64,000 bases of DNA, taken from positions 1-64,000 of the forward strand of contig CAJNDT010004735.1 of NCBI GenBank assembly GCA_905221615.1, written 5' to 3'. Position 1 is the stretch's first letter. Every line of letters begins with the position of its first letter. This document shows positions 25,352 to 38,117 of the stretch, one piece after another. The translations under genes were made by a program, and so were the position numbers. This DNA comes from Symbiodinium sp. CCMP2592 (lineage: Eukaryota > Sar > Dinophyceae > Suessiales > Symbiodiniaceae). A model generated the notes under the pieces. That model saw only the letters and a list, made by a program, of their open reading frames with translations, did not search any database and had not been told where the DNA came from.

Positions 25352-25395
<44 letters not shown>

Positions 25396-25500
25396 AGGTA
25401 AGAAAGAGGCAGCGGACGCTACCCCTTCCGCGCGCGCACGCGCACCTGCAGTCCGCAGGATTTAGGTCCTCCCCCCATGACTTAGTCAAGGAGGGCTCAG

Positions 25501-25542
<42 letters not shown>

Positions 25543-26097
25543 GCAGGGCGTAGGGGTCGCGCGCGCCCCCAGGCCTTTGGCCCGCCCAGCTCACCCCCTG
25601 TGTTATGGAGTGGCTGGTATCGGGGTCTTTCCTGATTACGGCAGGGAACTACGCAGTGTGCTCCTCGTTTTCGTGTAGTCATCCCCACCTAGAACACTAT
25701 ACCCCGCGCATCCCGGCCTCATCGCCGGGCCCCTATGGCTACCATTAATCCTTAGCCTTTCTAGGTGGGGTACACGGTGAGGGCAACTGCCGTTCTGCAG
25801 CAAGGTGGGGCTGATCTCACGTCCCCTTACGAGTAAGTTACTCTTACATAACACGATCACAGCATGAACAGAGTACTTGCCTTCCCCACATCGCTGTCTA
25901 TTTCCGCAAAATTGTGAGACTGCTACGGGGGTCCACGCTGTGAGCCTCATGCGCAACAAAACCGGTACTGCCGCAAGCTAGGTGAGTAAGCCTAACGGGC
26001 CTCAAGGCTCTCTCTCTCTCTCTCTCTCTCTCTCTTCACTTCACTTCACTGGGGATAAGTCCAGCATGCTGGACCCGGGCCGAGGCCCCCCCTTTCT

Positions 26098-26131
<34 letters not shown>

Positions 26132-26291
26132 TCCGGGCTTGGGGATCACGGCAGCGTCCAGGCCGATCACCCCGTGCGCACGCGCACACCCGCTTGTTGC
26201 GGGAGGTCTTACTCCTTCAAGGGTTTTTCCCCTGAAGGCTCAGCTCTCTCTCTCTCTCTCTCTCTCTCCCTGCGTCTTTCCTTTCACTGGC
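25223..26291. repeat. Cluster of six CT-tract modules
   Basis: Six (CT)n tracts lie within 1.1 kb, at about 25255-25285, 25350-25392, 25499-25542, 26009-26035, 26104-26131 and 26243-26270. The first three end in AG preceded by pyrimidines (CTCTACAG, CTGCCAG, TTTCTGCAG), like strong splice acceptors, and two of these are followed by GGGCGT. Runs of CGCGCGCGAGCGCT flank the first two. Between 25560 and 26000 there is a non-repetitive segment with no recognisable gene. Confidence 0.8.
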
Positions 26292-26299
26292 CCAGCGAA

Positions 26300-29200
26300 A
26301 ACTGAAGAAACCATTTGCAACGGAGCAGCACAAACTGAAAGATGGAGCAAACTCCTATCTCGGCCCCTCTTTGTCTGGAATCGGCCCAGGCCTTGGCTTC
26401 TGTCTCGCGGCCTGAACCCACTCAGAGCTTTGCTTTTCCGGTGTGAAGGACAGAAGCAAACGGCACCTCTTTTTGGGAGAGTGCAAACCTCCGCAGACAG
26501 TTTGTTCAGCGAGAGCTCCACATCCTGGATCCACGGAGGCGAGCCAATGCTCTCGTGCGGGCGGCACTTCACTCAGCTTCGCACCTCAACTTTCTTCAGC
26601 CAAAGAGTCGCTCCCGCATCTGTCCATGGACAAGCGGCAGGTTGCATTCATCGGATGCACACAAACTCATTGCATGCGTTGCCTTCTTGACCACGCTTGT
26701 GCGAGAAGGGCTGACTACAAAACATGCCCCGTTGCTCTGTCACACGTCAGGCGAACGCGAAGGCAGGATGCGAATGTACACTATGCAATGTTTCCCATCA
26801 ATGTCTCGAACCCGAAGCCAGCCCAGTGACAACTGCTCTGGCCTGCAAAGACCGTCATGCAGACTCCTGAGCAGTCAATGTTCAAAGAGCTTGGCTTGCA
26901 TTCTTGCTTCGCCCAAAGTCTTGCGATGCCCTGCACAGGCACACGAAGCACATGCACACTTAGCTCGCCGAACGCACTCTCGAACCGGACAAGGCTCTGC
27001 CATGCCAACTTCTCGAAGGCTCCACAACAACGACCTACAGCGCAAGTGCATGCAGACAAGCTTGCATAAAACACAAGCATAAGCTCATCTCTGCAGCGCG
27101 CAAGACGCACAAATCGCATCAAAAAAGGTCCTTGGACGCCGACCAAATCGCCAGTTTCCACGACACCGGCTTCAGGCAGACGCCGGGCCTGCGAAGACTC
27201 GCGAACAGAATAAATGCATGAGAGCACAAAGACGGCCTCCTTGCGAAACTCCTTCAAGTCCTGCACGGGATTTCAGTTGCTGCAGCACACTTTGTCATGC
27301 TCGGAGTGAACCTCTTTGTCTGCTCTTAGCAGGAAGGGTAAATGCTGCATATCTGTGCGGTTCTTCCTGTAGCCCAGATGGGTGGATTCGATCATGGGTG
27401 TCGGCTCTCCCTGTGTAATTCGACAGATGCATTCGTGGTACCCCTGACACACTTCGACATCACTGTTCAGTTGACTACGCTGCAAGCTTTTCTGACAAAT
27501 TCTCAGGCGCCTTCGCTTTCACCTGTGCGCACGTTTGCGCGTGTGCAGCTGGGAGACAAGTGTTGCTCTGCGGGTCAGACCCTCCGCTATTGCACACTCC
27601 ATGGACCAGTTTACTGCACTCAGAGTGCGATCGCGACAACATGCGAAAGTGAAAGCGTGGGATGTCCTGATCCTTTAAGCACTCCCGACAGTTGGACAAC
27701 GACAGACACTCACAAGTCTGGCCTCAACAGCTGCTGCCGGCTCGGCAGACCAAGCCGATGTGACACGCCGCGCTCTTCGCGGGGCCGGAGGCGAATCCCC
27801 GATGACAACGGCCATGGCTTCCGCGGTTTCATGAAAGCCACTGCGGGAGGCTAGTGCTTGGTAACCTTCGGCAGCTGCTCCATGCAAGTGGCTGCACCTC
27901 CTCGGGAGGATATACCTCCTTTTAGCACATACGGCAGGCGACCCACCACTAAAGTCGCCCGTCTCCCAGCAAAGAGACTTGCATGCGGCGTTCACGCTTC
28001 AGACGGCTTCGGGCAAGCAATTATGTTGTCCGCTATAACTCGTGTTGCATTCTGTTCCTAGGATGCTGCCGGCCTATAGCCGCAATTCGACAGGAACAAC
28101 TTGCGGGATTGCAATCCCTGGACCGTGCATTTTGGCCAAGCGTCTGAGAGAAGTTTACCTCCTCGTAAGGGTATACCACTTCCTTGAGGGGCAGGTCCTG
28201 CGCTCACTCACAGCGTTGTCCAGAACACGACATGAGGTGTTTGAGCGACGCCAGGGAGCGGCCCCAGGCAAGCTTTCCCGCTGTGCCCGCCTGCAAGTCC
28301 GCATCCGAAAATGCCTGACCCTGGTAGTTCAGCCTGGCATCGGAGTATGCTCTGAGCTGCCCGACTACTTGGCATGAACACACACACACACAGACAACTA
28401 CGGTCACTTCGATGGCTTGCCATGCTGGCCTTTTGGAACTCATAAACGCCCACGATCACCTGCCAGTCCATCCAGGCATGCGTTGATTCTGCAAACACCA
28501 AAAATCCATCTTCTGCAAATATCTGGTGCCACTTCTTTCAACCTTCATCCCTGAAACGTCACTTCTTCTGCAAGGTCGGTGATTTCATTGTCCAAGCATG
28601 TGGGAGCTGGCCGCCTGTTCCAAGGTGTCATGCGCCGGTACGACGGGCTGGGATGTGGCTTGCGAGCCCAGACGGGATGCCACAGCCCATGCAAAGCCTC
28701 TTCCCTGCTCCAACTAGGCCTGCCACTCGCAGTTGGGTTCAACTAGCTTCCGAACTGAGAGGCTACTCTCTGTCGTTGGAGAACTTGTGCAGGGTTGGTA
28801 GGTCTTATGTGGGGAGACTTCTTGAATGGATTGTCCCTCTAATCCCACCAGTCTGAGCCACAAATGGCCAGGCGACATGCCAGCATTCGAGAGTTGGCAG
28901 CTCTTCCTTCTCATGCCTTATTTCGGTCATCACGCAACCATCTGCCGATGACCCGCCAAAACCGTTTGTTTCACAGTAACACCTCAGCGGATGCGCGATG
29001 CACTCAAGTCGAGTTCTTCCTTTCACGCGCGCTGCGGGCCGACCACCCGATCAGGACACGGCACAGCTCCTGCCGGACGAGCATGTCCTGGCGCTCACAA
29101 GCAGAAGCCCGCTTCACGATCCCCCACATCTTTGCAGGTCAGACCCAAAACTTTGCAGGGGCACCCTGTCGGCGATCCAGCCATGGTGGCCAGCAGAACC

Positions 29201-29390
29201 TGGCCACCCAAGGAAGACGAATTATCCGCACACTGCTTAACATCTCGACTCAAGATGACCAGTCTAAATGATGACGATGCCTACTAAAGCACCAACACTG
29301 CGATTCCATCCAGGCCATGCAAGCATAAACCTTGCTTGGTCGGGTCGGATACAATCCAACCATATCCAACCGATATTCATATATGCACAG
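26300..29390. other. No confident gene
   Basis: Only overlapping frames of ordinary composition. A CA microsatellite lies at about 28379-28392. No domain or splice chain was recognised. Confidence 0.35.
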
Positions 29391-29399
29391 CTGGGATCC

Positions 29400-29800
29400 A
29401 TGAGTACACCGTGAGCTTCATGGTGCCGAGCGCCGAGCCTCTTGGACATCCTGTGCCCGCAGACGAGCTGCAATGTCCAAGGGTAGCATCCTCCCGCTTT
29501 GAAAAAAAGGCGCATTCGATTTTTTCGAAGACTACCTTCACGAGTTCTTTGAGCACCGCGCCTCAGCTGATCACGGCAATCCGGGTTGGCTCGGGCAGCC
29601 AGGAGCCGGCGGACTGACCTCAGAGAAAAGATGCTTGAGAAGCCTTTGCTCAAGACTTCTGCCTGCTCGCGCACAAAAGAGCAGAAAGGGCTGTGGTGCA
29701 CTGACGCTCGGACGCTCCTCAGGCCCGAGCTCCACATCACTGCTCGCTGCAGCCAAATGGAGGGCAGAACGTCCATCGCGGGACCTTCTAGACCAAGCAG
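29400..29800 (-). CDS. Ankyrin-repeat protein exon fragments
   Basis: Three minus-strand stretches follow the order of one ankyrin repeat: about 29790-29735 gives SRDGRSALHLAAASSD, about 29622-29570 gives SVRRLLAARANPDCRD, and about 29494-29425 gives GMLPLDIAARLRAQDVQEAR. These match DGxTALHLAA, LLxxxANPxxxD and GxxPLDIA. A CAG acceptor-like sequence lies before the second stretch. Ankyrin repeats mediate protein-protein contacts; nothing here suggests a catalytic partner domain. The exon borders are not certain and the flanking exons are not found. Confidence 0.5.
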
Positions 29801-29809
29801 ACACACTCG

Positions 29810-32800
29810 ACCGTTCTGCACCTTTCGTATCTACGCAAGACCAGAGACGCCCTTTTCAATCCAAGAACATCCAAGAACCACATTTCACGACCAGGGCAGC
29901 ATCGACCAGGGTCTGTGGCCCGAACCCGGCGGCATGTGGGCACGCTCTGAGATCCTGGCCACGCTCACACAACCACATGTGTTAGCGAACTCAACAACCC
30001 CCGATAGGCCGCTTCCACACATTTGACGAATTTCAGCGCTTGGGGCCAGCTTGGGCTGCGGGCCAGCAGCAACTGCACCAGTGCAGGGCACTTTCGCCTT
30101 GCAGCGACCTGACTCAAGCCGAGGTTTATGCACTCTGCAATGCAGTCGAGAGCAGATTTTGCTAGATTTGCGTCTTAGCCCGGCGCATGAAGAGGCTCTT
30201 GGCCACGGCTGTCGGCAACTGCCAGAGCCTCGCACAGGGTTGTACATTTCCGTCATTCGGGCCATGCTTAGAAAGCCCACTATGTATTCCAAGCTTGCGG
30301 GCTTCATCCACATCCTCTCTTTTTGCATTCCTTCGCTGACTGATCTAATCAATGAATGTATCCATCTCGCATCCACGCCTCTGGCTCTCGTGCAAAGACA
30401 GCAAAAGCCTGAAGGCAGCACTGCCATCAATGCCACGACATATGGCATTCTGTGCTACCCGGTACATCTGTTGTATCCAACCAAGGCGGCCGCAGTGTCC
30501 AACATCACCGTCAAACCTGACGAGCTTGACCTCGAGCGTCGATGCACGTGTCGCAGATGGATCAGGGCCCTTATGCCTATGAATGTTCGGGCCTGTCCGC
30601 ACATCGAGGATCCTTGCTACGGCAAGCTCTGGTAGATACCCACTTAAGTGTGCAGCATACACCTGTCAATTTGTGCTGCAGTGAGGATCCATCCTGCGGG
30701 ATTAGATCGGGTTTGATACAGTTTCTGTGAAGTTCTGTCCGCTTTATGGTTTACACGCATGTCTGAACGGGGTTTCAGGTGGTTGGACACACCGGCTCGG
30801 CAACGAATTTGCAGACGGTGTCGAGAGACTTGATCCACGAGGAATGGCGGGAGATCATGCGCGATGCATAGGGTCGCTGGCTGCGACACGCGCAGGTGCG
30901 ACCGTGGCTGCGTTACTGTTGTGAGCGACTCGGTCGAATGCTGCATATGCAGCCCTGACTGCCAGCTGCGGAGCTGTCACATGATCTGCTGTGCACAGGA
31001 AATGTACCGCTGTGATAAAGGCCATCCGTTTCCTTTCTTTGCCCTGTCCTTCCCTTCAAGTGGTGTTGACTGGTTTGACAGAGATGGCTCGGTTAGCATG
31101 GCAGGAAACCGCGACTGGCGATGCGGCCCGTACTTTCGCTGGGTGAGGTTGGGAAGCCACTGATCGGGATGAAAAACTTGCGCTTCGCACCACCGCATAG
31201 TAGCACGATTTTGGTGTCAGTACATGGCCTATGCGGCTCTTGGCTAAATTCGTATCCTGGAAGGTCTATACATACCGTAATGTACGGGCCGGTTGTGTCA
31301 GGTCCACGTAAGTCCTATGTTACGGTCGTACCCAGGAAGTAGGCCGTGAGAACTGGTTGAGCCTCATTTTGAAACTCAGTAGGGCAACAATTTCGTCAGA
31401 CGGTTTGTCGTCGAGAGGACATGCGACCTCTTCGCCCTGAGTCTAAAATGGAAAGGCTGAGGCTTGCGCACAACGATCTTATCCCGAGATCTGCTGCCGG
31501 AGGCATTGAGACTGAGCGTCGAACATGGCAGTTAATTCCACCACACAGTTCGCGCTCACCTCTCAGGATTGCAAGCAGGATGGTAGATGCCGGCAATCCA
31601 TCGAAACCTACACAACGAAAGGAAGAAGTGCAATCAGGAAAACTTAGCGACATGAATCCTCACCTGCATCTGCATACAACTGACGAATCCGCACATGCAT
31701 CTGCATGCAACAGACGTTTTCGAACGGCTGCTCCTGCGAACTCGTGACCCAATCAGGCAGCACAACATAGAGAGTTGTATTTGTTGTGCAGAGCATAAGA
31801 GCATGGATGACACCAATGCCTCCGACTGGCCAGAGTCGGGCAAGGTGGCCGACGGCCTCAAGCAAAACCCCCAAGATCACCTTCGGTAGAAGCTTAAGTC
31901 ATCTTTGCCTTGCGTCTCTCATCACTCGGCTGCAGGCCAATGCTCGACCACCCATCGTTGCAGTATGTCCCTCTCAAGTCCTGGCGGGCGAACGAGCGCC
32001 TTCTGCCCAAGAGCAAGAGTCTCTTCAATGTCCCTGGGCCTTGTTCGGCAGAGTCTTGCGTCACGGCGGCACCATCTTTGGTGGACCAGGAGCACTCACT
32101 GCTTGGCAGGGAGTGAACCCCACGACTTGCAAATTAACGTAATTGTCTTTTGCTGCGTCGCCTCACCAATTTACCTGCCTGGAAGCTTGCACCTTAAGAC
32201 CCTTCCACGTGGATCACAAGACGGCCCTTCCCCTCGAACAAAGCGTTCATCATGCCAAGGCTATTGTCAACAGGGGCTGTCGCCACAAAGAAGCTCAACA
32301 GATCAACCGATGTCAAGCATCCTGAATGTCGGCAAAGCATCAGCCGGAACGTCCTGTCGGCACAAAGCGCTGCCAGCCCACGGCACAGCGGCCAAGCAGC
32401 ACGCAGCTGCACGCTCTGAGCACATCGGGAGATACACAGCTTGATGCAAACAAATTCAGAATTCGGTGCAAACATTTAAAGCGCTCCCTCGCCGCTTCCC
32501 TACCTCAAAGCTCAGGGTTCGGGCTCGGAGGGTCGTCTGGTCTGTTGCATGCATGGAAACAGAGTGAGACGCAACGTTGCGAATGGATTTTCTGTCCTCT
32601 TCAGCGTCTGCACCATCTTCTGCACAATATGACTCTGTGACTCCACACCGTGTATAGACTCAAGCTAGCCCCGGCTGCCCAAGCGCGCTGCCCGAGAAAT
32701 GCGGAGATCGCGGACCTGCTTCGGCCAGCGGCTCAGCGAAGCGCAGAGACTGAGTCTTTGTGATGTGGCAGTCGGAGTCTTTTCAGATTTCAGAGACTCC

Positions 32801-35045
32801 GGCGCAAGCGGAGGTGGTGCTGAGCTGGGGCGCAAGCCTCCTGGGCACTGGAGACGGTTTTAAGTTTCGACGTTGGTGGCTTGACAACCCAGATCCTTAT
32901 AGCTTCATTGTGCCAAGCGGCGTATGTCGAGGCCGGCAGCGAAACGCAAAATCTCAGGAAGCTTGATGAAACAGGCTCACAACTGGAAAAGTGATATCGG
33001 AGAGTACGGCTACGGCTTCAGTCGTACCTATCTAAGGCTCGCACTCCCTGTAGCGAGTATTGCGTCCTTACCCAAGGCAGATCTGATAAGCTATTCAGCA
33101 CTGCGATGGCGTTCAATTTCAACGTGAACTCCATGAGACCCAAACCATGGACTGAAGAATTCCCCAATCCCCAAGCATCCTCCGGGCAACCTCCGTCAAC
33201 CTGAGTGTGAATGACAAAGCGAGTTCGTCGTGAAAGCTCTGGGGCACTCTGGACACAATCACGCTGGCCGTAATATCACGAGATGATGAAACCGGAAACC
33301 AGGAGCCACAGCACGGGCACAAGTATCAATCTGCTGAGTCCTCTCATCTTCGCTCTCGGACAACGCATCACGGCGTCCTCAGCACGGACACAGAATGCGG
33401 CACTCCACCGCGCTGCTGTCTGCAGGTGGCTCGTCCTGAGCCTGTGCCCCTGCGGCGGCGCATCGCGTGGCACAAGACATCATGAAGGGACACTATGATG
33501 TGTGCTTTCCGGCATAATTTATGGTAGGTGTCGACAGTACGAGTCACTGCTTCATGCTTCATCACGTGCAGGCGAGATGGGAGACAATTGCACAGAATCA
33601 GTCCTGAATGTCACTAGGCCTTAGACTGCTTTCGATGCCATGGTTGTGAGGCAGGAGTGTGGCTCCATCAAACACTTCGGTTTGGATATTGGGTGCAGAA
33701 GCCTCCGAACATCATTCTCCTTGGCAGGCCCGATGTACCGTGAAGCTTTGGCTCTTACTTCTTATCCTGCGGTACTTAACTTAAAGACCACGATTTCAGA
33801 CCCATTCGGGGTTTGATGGGCCAGGGCTTCAAGCTAGGAATTTGGAGCAAGGTATGTTACGGATGTGGAAGATTGAAAATTGGCCGTGGTGCGTCGGAGG
33901 GTTCTCTTCTCGTTCAGAGTACGTGCCAGAAAGACTTCCCGGACAGATCAGATGAATGATTGACAGTTTCGGCCAGCAGGTCTGGCTTGAAGGGCAAGGC
34001 GACTTCGCCGGGACTTTGAAAGGAGTTGCTGTGGGTTTGGAGCTTCATTTCAGCTGGGTTCTTGCGGCTGGAAACGAGCAGTTGCCTGCGGTCATGCCTG
34101 TGCCCAAGCCCAACATAATGTCACTGAGCAACGGCCATGTGTCGACCTTCATTGAAAGGTCACATGTTCAAATCTTTCAGCAAAGTATCGCGACGAAACT
34201 CCTCCCCTGCTGGACCGTCAAACAACATTTGTCCCATCGGGCTCGAGAGTAGCGAGGTGACTTGGCAGCAGCGCCCTTCAGGGAGCCGCTGTCACAGGCC
34301 ATCCTATCCACCAGCACAGCATTTGTCGGCATGGAGGCTCCTTGAAAAATCCGAACGGCAAGCACCAGAGCGACTCCTTGTGAAAAAGCATGATTAAAAG
34401 TTCAACCACGATCCTTTGTACCCGCTGCCACTCACCACCTCACAGTCGGATTACCACTTCTGGATCCTCTTCGTCAACGGCCTGCCCCGAGGATGTCACA
34501 AAGGAGTGGCACATTTTGAACTTTACATCCTAGGCCGATGCTGGCGGAGTGCGTCCAGATCCGAGAAAGGAATGGGACGGAAGGACAAGCAGTGGGCATG
34601 CAGTTCAAGCAGACTGACATCATGTTTTCGCCATACAGCAAGGGTTCAATGCAAGAATGCTACTATACATCGGCAAAGAGCCTTCTCTCAGCGCATGCAT
34701 TCGCCACGGTTGCACGGACGGAAGTTGTCACGGCCAAGATCCAAGCTGGAGCCAATGCAATTGGATGTAAACTGCTTCCGTCCCGCGCTGGTGGCGGTGG
34801 GTGAGCACGATTCGATTTGAACTAGCCTCCATGTTAAGACGGACTGCCCCTGTCTTGCTTGGAAAGTGAAACTCTTCAAGCAGGCCTCAAACAGAATGTA
34901 GTTTGACACCGCTTTTACTTTCGGGGTCGTCCGTCAACTCTTCCTTCTCAAAGTCTTCGCAAAGAGATCTCAGATCATGCCTTGGCATGTCCACAAGATA
35001 ATCACGAGTCAGAAAAAAGAGTGGGAAGGACAGAACAATTTTGGA
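29810..35045. other. No confident gene
   Basis: More than 5 kb without a recognised gene. Weak protein-like stretches are 32302-32196 on the minus strand (LSFFVATAPVDNSLGMMNAL) and 33956-34250 on the plus strand. No repeats of note. Part of this may be introns and untranslated sequence of unrecognised genes. Confidence 0.35.
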
Positions 35046-35053
35046 GACAAGTC

Positions 35054-35895
35054 TCATGCACAGACCGTCGTGATGCAATCCTCAGATATGATGCAGCATT
35101 CAAAGGGCCGTAGTAGGAACACTTCCGCGTACTGACAACTTAAGTTTGTGGAAGGTTGACATGCTTCTCCGAAATATCAACAGGTGCCAACAAGCAAGTT
35201 TCCCGAAGAGCCCTGCCACTGACACATCACGCCGAGGGTCCATGGTATCAGTACCAACTTGGACACATGAGGTTCCGTCTGTTTTTGTGTCCCAGTGTAG
35301 TGTCAGCGCTGTGTGCAACGGGGCACCACTCTTCTGCATGATGATGCACGTGACCACCTTTGCAGCAGTTGCAGAAACAGATGCCGGCGCGAATGTACGG
35401 ACTGCACGATGCACACTCTAAGTTTCTAAATGGTATTTACCCCTTTCCTTGTATGACGGAAGCGGACGTAATACATACATACTCATGGTGACAGACCGGC
35501 AGCCTTGGGAAGTGCGAACAAGCTGCATACTTGAAAGGCTTGTTCAACTTTGCAAGCTCCTGCAACCAACGCAAGACTCGCTTTCCCGAAACCGCAATTC
35601 CCTGGGCTCCCAAGTCAAAGACGTAGCCGGAGTGACAAACTCCATGAGGTCCTTTAGGCATTCATCAATGATTTGGTTCGTCCAGGACGTGACTCGCTCC
35701 TTGCTGTACTGTGACCTGGTAGGGCGAGAGGCAAAGTGGTTGGTTGAGTGCTCAGACTTCAGGACATGACTTAAAACAAATACGAACAGAGAGGATTGTG
35801 TACACCTCCGACCCTCCAAGAGTCTTGGTGATCGCGTTCTTGACGATCTCGTTGACCTGCTCGCTGACAAACTCGTTCTCGCCCTCATCGTCCAT
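35054..35895 (-). CDS. Tctex-type dynein light chain, copy A (5 exons)
   Basis: A complete gene can be modelled on the minus strand: exon 1 35895-35813, exon 2 35715-35652, exon 3 35559-35527, exon 4 35357-35241, exon 5 35080-35054. Phases agree at every junction and the last exon ends DCITTVCA-stop, giving about 108 residues, close to the ~113 of animal DYNLT proteins. Diagnostic stretches are MDDEGENEFVSEQVNEIV, SQYSKERVTSWTNQIIDECL, ELAKLNKPFKY, VVTCIIMQKSGAPLHTAL and HWDTKTDGTSCVQVGTDTM. The family dimerises on dynein intermediate chain in cytoplasmic and axonemal dynein. Inferred donors are GT, GA, GC and GA, all with AG acceptors. It lies about 630 bp from the paralogous copy B. Confidence 0.85.
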
Positions 35896-36011
35896 TGCTG
35901 GGACTTTTCAAAGGCAACCTCCTTCAACCGTCGAACTGCAGCAGCAGACACCTCTTTGAGGTTTGGTGTGCTTCACCCTGCTGCCTGAGCCAACGTCGCA
36001 ACAGTACGCCA

Positions 36012-36012
36012 T

Positions 36013-36060
<48 letters not shown>
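36012..36060. repeat. (GA)n microsatellite
   Basis: A pure AGAG run of about 45 bases in the spacer between the two dynein light chain genes. On the genes' strand it is a (CT)n tract, about 120-160 bp upstream of the copy A start codon. Confidence 0.95.
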
Positions 36061-36062
<2 letters not shown>

Positions 36063-36525
36063 TGAGCCCGAAGTTAAGCTGCTAAGCATCCTTCGCCTCC
36101 CTTCCCGTGCTCTTTTGTGGCTGCATGCGGACACTGGACACGCTCACTTGGTCAACCATAAATCGCCGAGTCCGATGAAAGGTAGGCACATATTTTGCAA
36201 CTTTTTGCTCTCCGCGAAATCAGGATTCTTGAAGTGAAACGGTCTGCTGGTCGATGTCCGAGGCGTCCTTGCCCACGTGCCCGAGCTCTGCTGCAGGGAC
36301 CACGAATCGGCAGATACTAGTATCCAAAGCAACAAGGCTGTTGCATGTTCAGCTGATGCAGTTCAACCGTCGGAGTTGATCAAATCATGCCTCGGCCGAG
36401 TTCTCATTCACTCCCCAAAATCTGGTGGCCCTCTTGGAGCAGGGCCGGCAAAACAGTAACCAAAATCCCATACCCAAGCTCTCAATCCGAAACCACAAAC
36501 GACAGACACCATGGCAAGACAAGGC

Positions 36526-37734
36526 TCATGCACACACAGTCGTGATGCAATCCTTTGCTCCAAAGTCTGTCGACCAGCACGCTTTGCATTTGAGGCTCAG
36601 GGTAGAGGGTTTACGGTTGCAGGGTCTGGGCTTGTGGTTCAAGGGAGCGTTATACAGTAGTATGGCTTTTTGGCTTTCGGATTTAACAATATTGCGCGAG
36701 GTCTATCTCCTTTCAACAGGCAGCTAGGTGGATATTAAGCTGTGATTATTCTGCACTTGTATATACGCCGCCAACAAATGGGAATGTTAGCATCGCGTGA
36801 GGACTTGTGATCATGTTTGTAAACATGCTGCAGGAGGACAGAATCCAAGCAAAAAACTAAACTACAAAAACACCGGAAAAGCAAAAAGAAACTAAAAAAC
36901 AGGAACAGCGATCCCGAAAGGTCGGCTTTGGGTCTGTTTCTATTTGGCATTTCTAGTGTTTGGATATTGACTTCATGCTGTGCGGTATTGTAATGCAAGT
37001 GACACGACGAGGAATATGAAAAGAGATCTGTTGAAATGCATGTTTTGTAGACTTCTACATGTTGTCCTGGCTGTGAGCAGCTGCCTTTCGACGCATGGAC
37101 ATGCATCCTTCGATGCCGAATCAAGACGTCGACATGAGTCCGAGTCGTGGCTCCACAGACAGCTTTTAAAATAAGAGATGGTGCTAGTTTCTGAGGAATC
37201 TTGCCAAGAGTCCATCGTATCCGTCCCCACTTGTACGCACGAAGTTCCATCCGTCTTCGTGTCCCAGTGCAAAGCAATGCTGGTGTGAAGTGGCGCACCG
37301 CTCTTTTGCATGATGATGCAGGTAACAACCTGCACAAAAAGCCGCCACACTACAGCTTTTGGACAGCCGCAATAGAAAGCTTCGTTCTGCTGCCATGGGA
37401 CGTACTTGAAAGGCTTGTTCAGCTTTGCAAGCTCCTGCAAACACGAACTCATAAGAGGGAGTTGCTAAGTCTCTGAAACAGGAATTGCGGCGGCATGCAT
37501 CCTTCAAACACTCGTCAATGATCTGGTTCGTCCACGGCGTAACCCGTTCCTTGCTGTACTGCGACCTGCTGTGCCAGTTAAGTTCAGTGAAAGGACACAA
37601 AACCCACGTCCTTGGTTATCAAGAGCCAGATTTTCTGACACCGGGCCCCGCCCTCCAAGGGTCTTGGTGATCGCGTTCTTGACGACGTCGTTCACTTGCT
37701 CCACGACGAACTCGTTCTCGCCCTCGTCGTCCAT
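36526..37734 (-). CDS. Tctex-type dynein light chain, copy B (5 exons)
   Basis: Same five-exon layout as copy A: exon 1 37734-37652, exon 2 37565-37502, exon 3 37434-37402, exon 4 37329-37213, exon 5 36552-36526. All five exon lengths equal those of copy A (83, 64, 33, 117 and 27 nt). The product differs by a few residues: MDDEGENEFVVEQVNDVV, TPWTNQIIDECLK, and TSIALHW in place of TALTLHW. Donors inferred are GC, GA, GT and GA, so intron 1 and intron 3 have swapped GT and GC relative to copy A, while both GA donors are shared. Introns are unrelated in length, notably intron 4 (about 660 nt against 160). Intact coding sequence in both copies suggests both are functional. Confidence 0.85.
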
Positions 37735-37739
37735 GGCTG

Positions 37740-38115
37740 GGGCCGGCCGGTAGCCAGGACTAGGAGTGAGGCCAGGCCTCACTTAGGCAGCTAGACCTGG
37801 CCGTTGGGCTTGTAAGTGCAAGCTGTTGGTGACAGGTTCTGCTATCTCAGGGCGACAGCCGAACAAGTCAGGCAAAGTAGGAAGGCTGCGGCTGCCATCT
37901 AGCGGCATCTGGCGGCTCCTCTCCACGGGCCTCGCCGCGCTGGCGCAGGGCCGCCAGGGAGAGCAGGTCTGCCTCGGAGGCGAACCCTTCCTCGCTTCAT
38001 GCGAGGCGACCAGAACGACACAGCCTTGCCAAATGCTGTCCACATGAGCAGTGCTACACAACAAGCAGCTCCCATTCTGCTTTCTGTGACCGCACACGGA
38101 GAAGAACCGAAAGGG
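37740..38115. other. Spacer between dynein light chain B and the PARP gene
   Basis: No gene recognised. It should include the 5' region of dynein light chain copy B and the 3' region of the PARP gene, both on the minus strand. Confidence 0.4.
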
Positions 38116-38117
38116 GA

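Noticed and set aside
31400-31480. LRR-like phrase MERLRLAHNDL on the plus strand
   Set aside because: A single match with no second repeat at the expected spacing and no splice context.
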